Part shown: positions 6,096 through 9,688 of the stretch, piece after piece
How positions within the stretch are numbered: the first letter of the stretch is position 1
Layout: each line of letters opens with the position of its first letter
Assembly: GCA_020253895.1 (NCBI GenBank)
Contig: JADDKG010000280.1
Coordinates: forward strand, 1-9,688
DNA length: 9,688 nt
Reading direction: 5' to 3'
Origin: Rubrobacter sp.
GTDB taxonomy: Bacteria > Actinomycetota > Rubrobacteria > Rubrobacterales > Rubrobacteraceae
Made by a program: the position numbers and the translations under genes
Notes under the pieces: model-generated
Told to the model about the DNA's origin: nothing
What the model saw: only the letters and a program-made list of their open reading frames with translations
Databases searched by the model: none

Positions 6096-7241
6096 CTAAC
6101 CTACGGGTGCCCCGGAGAGGGCGAGCTCTATCTCCCTCCGGCACCACGGGTCCCGCTCCCGCCGGGCCGCCGCGGAGAGCTCCTCCTCCGCACCGCCTAT
6201 CTGGCCGAGGGCCCACGCCGCGTGCCCGCGCACGAGCGGCGAAGGGTCTTCCCTCAGACACCCCACGAGCGCCGGGACCGCCTCCTCCAGCCCGAGGTTC
6301 CCCGCCGCCACGCAGCAGTTGCGCAGCAGCCCGGCCCTCCCGGGGCGGGTGAGAGGGGTCCCGGCGAAGCGCCGGGCGAACTCCTCCTCGCTCCGGATGG
6401 CGAGCACCTCCTCTATCCTCAGGTACGGCCCGGCCCCGGCCTCCGCCGAGAACTCGGGCCACCGGCTCCTCTGCGCCTTCCGCCGGTTGTACGGGCAGAC
6501 CTCCTGGCAGAGGTCGCAGCCGAAGGCCCAGTCCCCCATAAGCGGCCGCAGGTGCCGCGGGATCTCCCCCTTGTTCTCTATGGTCAGGTAGGAGATGCAC
6601 AGCCTGGCGTCCACCACGCCGGGGGCCTTTATAGCCCCGGTGGGGCAGCGGTCCATGCACCGGGTGCAGCGCCCGCAGGTACCCGAGCCCGGCTCGTCGG
6701 GCTCGATCTTTAGGTCCACGAGCAGCTCGGCGATAAAGAAGTACGAGCCCATCGCCGGGTTGATGAGGCAGGAGTTGCGCCCGAAAAAGCCCAGGCCCGC
6801 CCTCTGGGCCGCCGAGCGCTCGAGCAGCGGCACCGCGTCGGTGAAGGCCCTTGCCCTGATGCGGCACCCGAGCTTCGCCTCCAGCTCCCGCCGCAGCCCG
6901 AGCAGCCGCTCTTTTATCACCTGGTGGTAGTCGCGCCCCCAGGCGTAGCGCGCCACCCGGCCCCCGTCCCCCGGGTTCTCCGGATGCTCCCCGGGGTAGT
7001 AGGAGACCCCGAGCGAGACCACGCTCCGGGCGCTCTTCTGCAGGCGCCGCGGTTCGGAGAGGAGTTCCGCCGGGCGCCGCATGTAGCCCATCCCCGCCGC
7101 CATCCCCGCCTCCTGCCACCGGCGCAGCCGCTCGCCTCCCTCGGTCAGGGGGGCGGCGTCCGTCACCCCCACGAGGTCGAAGCCCGCCGCGCGGGCGAGC
7201 TCCTGGAGGAGCCTCCTGCGCTCTCTGGGCGACCCGGCCAT
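6096..7241 (-). CDS. queG: Epoxyqueuosine reductase QueG
   Basis: QueG performs the last step of queuosine synthesis, reducing epoxyqueuosine at position 34 of tRNAs with GUN anticodons, using cobalamin and two [4Fe-4S] clusters. The 381 residues from ATG 7241 match the usual length of about 380. Visible features: an N-terminal cobalamin-binding region; FTDAVPLLER with the catalytic Asp at 135; GFFGRNSCLINPAMGSYFFI; the ferredoxin-like cluster motif CGRCTRCMDRCP (Cys 189, 192, 195, 199); RLCISYLTIE (Cys 215); CDLCQEVCPYN (Cys 242, 245, 249), giving all eight cluster cysteines; and a C-terminal HEAT-like repeat (about 320-375) for tRNA binding. No clear Shine-Dalgarno precedes the ATG. GTG at 7247, two codons upstream, sits 7 bases after a TATACT box and could be a leaderless start. 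First gene of the run with the J-domain protein and peptidase. Confidence 0.94.
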   Translation of the reverse strand: MAGSPRERRRLLQELARAAGFDLVGVTDAAPLTEGGERLRRWQEAGMAAGMGYMRRPAELLSEPRRLQKSARSVVSLGVSYYPGEHPENPGDGGRVARYAWGRDYHQVIKERLLGLRRELEAKLGCRIRARAFTDAVPLLERSAAQRAGLGFFGRNSCLINPAMGSYFFIAELLVDLKIEPDEPGSGTCGRCTRCMDRCPTGAIKAPGVVDARLCISYLTIENKGEIPRHLRPLMGDWAFGCDLCQEVCPYNRRKAQRSRWPEFSAEAGAGPYLRIEEVLAIRSEEEFARRFAGTPLTRPGRAGLLRNCCVAAGNLGLEEAVPALVGCLREDPSPLVRGHAAWALGQIGGAEEELSAAARRERDPWCRREIELALSGAPVG

Positions 7242-7246
7242 GCTCA

Positions 7247-7259
7247 CGCGCTGAGTATA
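7247..7259 (-). promoter_or_regulatory. Candidate -10 box for queG, possibly leaderless
   Basis: On the minus strand TATACT (7259-7254) matches the -10 consensus at 5 of 6 positions. Seven bases on is G7247, the first base of an in-frame GTG two codons before ATG 7241. No good -35 box is seen at the usual spacing. Actinobacteria commonly use leaderless mRNAs driven mainly by the -10 box, which would explain the missing ribosome binding site. The remaining divergent gap, 7260-7369, also holds TATATA at 7298-7303 (self-complementary, so usable by either strand), but I cannot pair it confidently with a -35. Confidence 0.35.
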
Positions 7260-7369
7260 AGCCCTCACAAACCCGTGGGTGGCGGGGCGATGCCGGGTAT
7301 ATAGCATTTCATAGTGATGGGAGCGCAAAGGATCAGAGAGACGAACCGCTTACGAGGAGGAGGTCTGTC

Positions 7370-8767
7370 GTGGCTATCGCGACCGTGAACCCGGCCACCG
7401 GGGAGGAGCTCAAGCGCTTCGAGGCCCTCAACCGCGACCAGATAGACGAGAGGCTCGAGCGGGCCTCCGGGGCCTTCCGGGGCTGGCGCGAGACCCCCGT
7501 GGAGGAGCGCTGCCGGCTCATGGGCCGGGCCGCGGAGGTCCTGGAGGAGCGGGCGGAGGAGTTCGGGCGGCTCATCACCACCGAGATGGGCAAGCCGCTA
7601 GCCGCCGCCGTCGCCGAGGTGCGCAAGTGTGCCCGGGGCTGCCGCTACTACGCGGAGAACGCCGGGCGCTTTCTCGCCGACGAGGAGATAGAGCTCGAGG
7701 GCGCCAGGACCTTCGTCCGCTACCGGCCGCTGGGGCCGGTGCTGGCCGTCATGCCGTGGAACTTCCCGTTCTGGCAGGTCTTCCGGTTTGCGGCCCCAAC
7801 GCTCACGGCGGGCAACGTAGGGCTCCTCAAGCACGCCTCCAACGTGCCGCAGTGCGCCCTGGCCATAGAGGAGGTCTTCCGGCAGGCCGGCTTCCCCGAG
7901 GGTGTCTTCCAGACCCTGCTCATAGGGGCCGCCCAGGTGAAGGACGTGATCGCCGACCCGCGGGTGCGGGCCGCCACCCTCACCGGGAGCACCCCGGCCG
8001 GCCGCGACGTCGGCGGTGAGGCAGGCCGGAACATAAAGCCGAGCGTGCTGGAGCTCGGGGGCAGCGACCCGTTCGTGGTGATGCCCTCGGCGGATCTGGA
8101 CCGGGCGCTGGACACCGCCGTGACCTCGCGTACCCTCAACAACGGCCAGTCGTGCATCAACGCCAAGCGGATCATCGTCCACCAGGAGATCGCCGACGAG
8201 TTCACCCGCCGCTTCGTCGAGAAGATGGAGGCGCTGAAGGTGGGCGACCCGATGGACGAGGCGACGGACATGGGCCCGCTGGCGATGCCCTCGATCCTGG
8301 AGGGGGTAGACGAGCAGGTCCGCAGGAGCGTGGAGGCCGGGGCGAAGGTGCTCACCGGCGGCAAGCCGCTCGACGGCCCGGGCTACTTCTATCCCCCGAC
8401 GGTCCTCACGGACATCCCGGAGGGGACCCCGGCCCGCGACGAGGAGATCTTCGGCCCCGTGGCCTCGCTGTTTACCGCCCGGGACATAGACGAGGCGATC
8501 CGGCTGGCCAACGACACCCCCTTCGGGCTGGGCTCCAGCGCCTGGACGAACGACCCGGCCGAGCAGGAGCGCTTTATCAATGAGATAGAGGCCGGGATGG
8601 TGTATATCAACCGGCTGGTGGAGTCCACGCCCGAGGTGCCCTTCGGCGGGGTGAAGAACTCGGGCTACGGCCGCGAGCTCTCCCACTTCGGGATCCGGGA
8701 GTTCGTGAACGTCAAGACCGTGTGGATCGACGCCCCGGGCGGGAGGACCGGCCAGGGGGTGGAGTAG
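7370..8767 (+). CDS. NAD(P)-dependent aldehyde dehydrogenase, succinate-semialdehyde dehydrogenase type
   Basis: It oxidises an aldehyde to the acid, most likely succinate semialdehyde to succinate at the end of GABA or related degradation. The 465 residues cover the full Aldedh domain. VNPATGEEL opens it; MPWNFPFWQVFR holds Asn 131 of the oxyanion hole; LKHASNVPQCA, TLTGSTPAGRDVG and LELGGSDPFVV (general base Glu 228) follow; NNGQSCINAKR holds the nucleophile Cys 262; then EEIFGPVA, and GGVKNSGYGRELSHFGIREFVN at the C-terminus. The length just over 460 and the LKHASNV / GGSDPF / ELSHFG signatures are closest to E. coli Sad (YneI) and the shorter GabD-like enzymes. The GTG start has GAGGAGGAGG immediately upstream, 6 bases away, a very strong ribosome binding site. 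Divergent from queG. No GABA transaminase or regulator is visible, so the physiological substrate is inferred. Confidence 0.92.
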   Translation: MAIATVNPATGEELKRFEALNRDQIDERLERASGAFRGWRETPVEERCRLMGRAAEVLEERAEEFGRLITTEMGKPLAAAVAEVRKCARGCRYYAENAGRFLADEEIELEGARTFVRYRPLGPVLAVMPWNFPFWQVFRFAAPTLTAGNVGLLKHASNVPQCALAIEEVFRQAGFPEGVFQTLLIGAAQVKDVIADPRVRAATLTGSTPAGRDVGGEAGRNIKPSVLELGGSDPFVVMPSADLDRALDTAVTSRTLNNGQSCINAKRIIVHQEIADEFTRRFVEKMEALKVGDPMDEATDMGPLAMPSILEGVDEQVRRSVEAGAKVLTGGKPLDGPGYFYPPTVLTDIPEGTPARDEEIFGPVASLFTARDIDEAIRLANDTPFGLGSSAWTNDPAEQERFINEIEAGMVYINRLVESTPEVPFGGVKNSGYGRELSHFGIREFVNVKTVWIDAPGGRTGQGVE

Positions 8768-8805
8768 GCGCAAAGCTCGTGAACGCCATCGCAGAACCTC
8801 GGCGG

Positions 8806-8825
8806 CCGGGAGGGTAGCTTCCCGG
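8806..8825 (+). repeat. Hairpin between the dehydrogenase and the membrane pair
   Basis: CCGGGAGG (8806-8813) pairs with CTTCCCGG (8818-8825) with one G-T pair and a 4-base loop. No T tract follows, so it is a poor terminator. The only purine-rich ribosome binding sequence before ATG 8831 (GGGAGGG, 8808-8814) lies inside its 5' arm, so it might instead limit translation of the next gene. Confidence 0.4.
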
Positions 8826-8830
8826 TAGAG

Positions 8831-9289
8831 ATGAGGCCACCCGTACGCAACCTGCTGATCCTGGGCGCCGCCTGGGGGCTTCTGCTGGCGGCGCTCCCCG
8901 CCGCCGTCATGGCCGGGGAGCCCGGCGCCTTCCTGCTCGCCGCGCTCCTCGGCGCGGCGCTGGCGGGGGCGCTGGGCACCCTGGCGGCGGCGAGGGCGCT
9001 CTCCGGTGGCCGGAAGGGGCTCCGGGCGCTGCTGAGCTTCGGGGCTCTGCAGGGGCTCTCGGGCGGCGCGGTCGCCGCCGGTCTGGTCTGGGGCATGATG
9101 GCCGTCTCCATAGCCGGGGTCTCCCCGGCGGAGCCCGCCGGGCTCTCCGCCCTGATGCGCCCGGCGGTCTTTGTCGGGAGCTTCTTTGTTGCGGCCTCGG
9201 TCTTCGCCTACGCCCTGCTGGCCGGCCTGCTCCTGGGCCCGGCCCTCGGCCTGCTCGTAGTCCGTCTACTTAGGAAGGGGGAGGCGTGA
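8831..9289 (+). CDS. Hypothetical membrane protein, four hydrophobic segments
   Basis: I do not recognise this 152-residue protein. It is Ala/Leu/Gly-rich with about four predicted membrane segments: roughly 7-28, 33-55, 65-97 (long, ending before a small polar loop with PAEPAG) and 110-145. Arg/Lys-rich ends and loops (SGGRKGLR near 58-66, RLLRKG at the C-terminus) suggest cytoplasmic faces. No catalytic or metal motif is seen. The ATG lies 63 bases after the dehydrogenase stop. The ribosome binding site is poor: GGTAGAG touches the ATG, and GGGAGGG is 16 bases away inside a hairpin. Its stop overlaps the start of the next membrane gene, so the two are probably co-translated and may form a complex. 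Confidence 0.75.
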   Translation: MRPPVRNLLILGAAWGLLLAALPAAVMAGEPGAFLLAALLGAALAGALGTLAAARALSGGRKGLRALLSFGALQGLSGGAVAAGLVWGMMAVSIAGVSPAEPAGLSALMRPAVFVGSFFVAASVFAYALLAGLLLGPALGLLVVRLLRKGEA

Positions 9290-9688
9290 TCCTCGCGCGT
9301 CTCGTGGGCGTCGGCGCCCTCTACGGGTTCACCTTCATGATCGTGAAGTCGCTCTTCCCGATGCCGCTGATGCTGCTGCTACTGCAGGGCGAGCAGGGCA
9401 GCGAAGGGAACCTGACGGTGCTGGTGCTGGTGTACATGGCCGCCGGGCTCCTCGGCGGCGTCGTCGCCGCCCCGCTCTTCGGGATCCTGCTGCTCTCCAG
9501 GCGCGGCGCACGCGGCATAAGCCCCCACTCCTCCGGAGCCCGCCTCGTGCTGAGCCTGGGGCTGAGCCTGCTGATGGGTGTGATCTCGGCGCTCCTGATC
9601 CTGCTATCCTACGCCACCGGCCTCCTGCAGCCCGGCGGCGTGCTGGACCCGCTCAGGCTCATCCAGAGCTCTAACTTCCCCACCGGAA
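9286..9688 (+). CDS. Hypothetical membrane protein, 3' end cut by window
   Basis: The frame is open from GTG 9286 to the window end (134 residues visible, no stop). The start overlaps the preceding TGA as GTGA, with GGAAGGGGGAGG just upstream, which is strong evidence of translational coupling. The protein is very hydrophobic, with at least three membrane segments: about 2-34, 47-73 (LTVLVLVYMAAGLLGGVVAA onward) and 86-110. A short acidic loop with GEQGSEG lies between the first two, and RRGARGISPHSSGAR between the second and third. It shares composition and size pattern with its upstream neighbour, possibly a duplicated pair, but I see no recognisable family. Confidence 0.75.
   Translation, partial: MILARLVGVGALYGFTFMIVKSLFPMPLMLLLLQGEQGSEGNLTVLVLVYMAAGLLGGVVAAPLFGILLLSRRGARGISPHSSGARLVLSLGLSLLMGVISALLILLSYATGLLQPGGVLDPLRLIQSSNFPTG

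Noticed and set aside
7598..8773. A 391-codon minus-strand open frame opposite the aldehyde dehydrogenase
   Set aside because: It is antisense to a full-length, motif-complete dehydrogenase, and its product is His/Gly/Pro-rich without a domain.
1..9688. CRISPR array, insertion sequence, tRNA, rRNA or phage genes
   Set aside because: No regularly spaced repeats, transposase, integrase, tRNA cloverleaf or rRNA sequence was seen on either strand.

Overview
The window is high-GC bacterial DNA whose genes run nearly end to end on both strands. The gene set is a Rex repressor, two-domain GNAT, QueG, an M3-like metallopeptidase and a Sad/GabD-type aldehyde dehydrogenase. Together with G/C-rich third codon positions and unusually frequent AGG and ATA codons, this suggests a deep-branching actinobacterium of the Rubrobacter type. 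The genus is an inference from general resemblance; no search was run.

Layout, left to right. (1) 1-375: nearly complete end of gcvH (glycine cleavage H protein), closed by a perfect 19-bp hairpin. (2) 376-736: a gap with no convincing protein gene. It holds what reads as a free-standing small-RNA gene: an A/T-rich upstream element, a near-consensus sigma-70 promoter, a hairpin at the predicted 5' end, a pyrimidine-rich loop containing the anti-Shine-Dalgarno sequence, and an intrinsic terminator. (3) 737-1387, minus: rex, the NADH/NAD+-sensing repressor, with its own promoter. (4) 1576-2491, plus: an aldo/keto reductase pseudogene with an internal deletion, a nonsense codon, two frameshifts and loss of catalytic residues. 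(5) 2699-3610, plus: a two-domain GNAT acetyltransferase.

(6) 3630-7241, minus: a tight run transcribed in the order queG (epoxyqueuosine reductase), a membrane-anchored J-domain protein, then an M3-like zinc oligopeptidase. The peptidase has no ATG, GTG or TTG where its homology begins, so its translation start is an open question. (7) 7370-8767, plus and divergent from queG: an NAD(P)-dependent aldehyde dehydrogenase of the succinate-semialdehyde dehydrogenase type. (8) 8831-9688, plus: two small hydrophobic membrane proteins joined by a GTGA stop/start overlap; the second runs off the window.

Most of the window is ordinary metabolism (one-carbon, redox control, tRNA modification, semialdehyde oxidation). 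The most interesting element is the putative C-rich small RNA between gcvH and rex. Next is the unusual start of the peptidase behind the J-domain gene.
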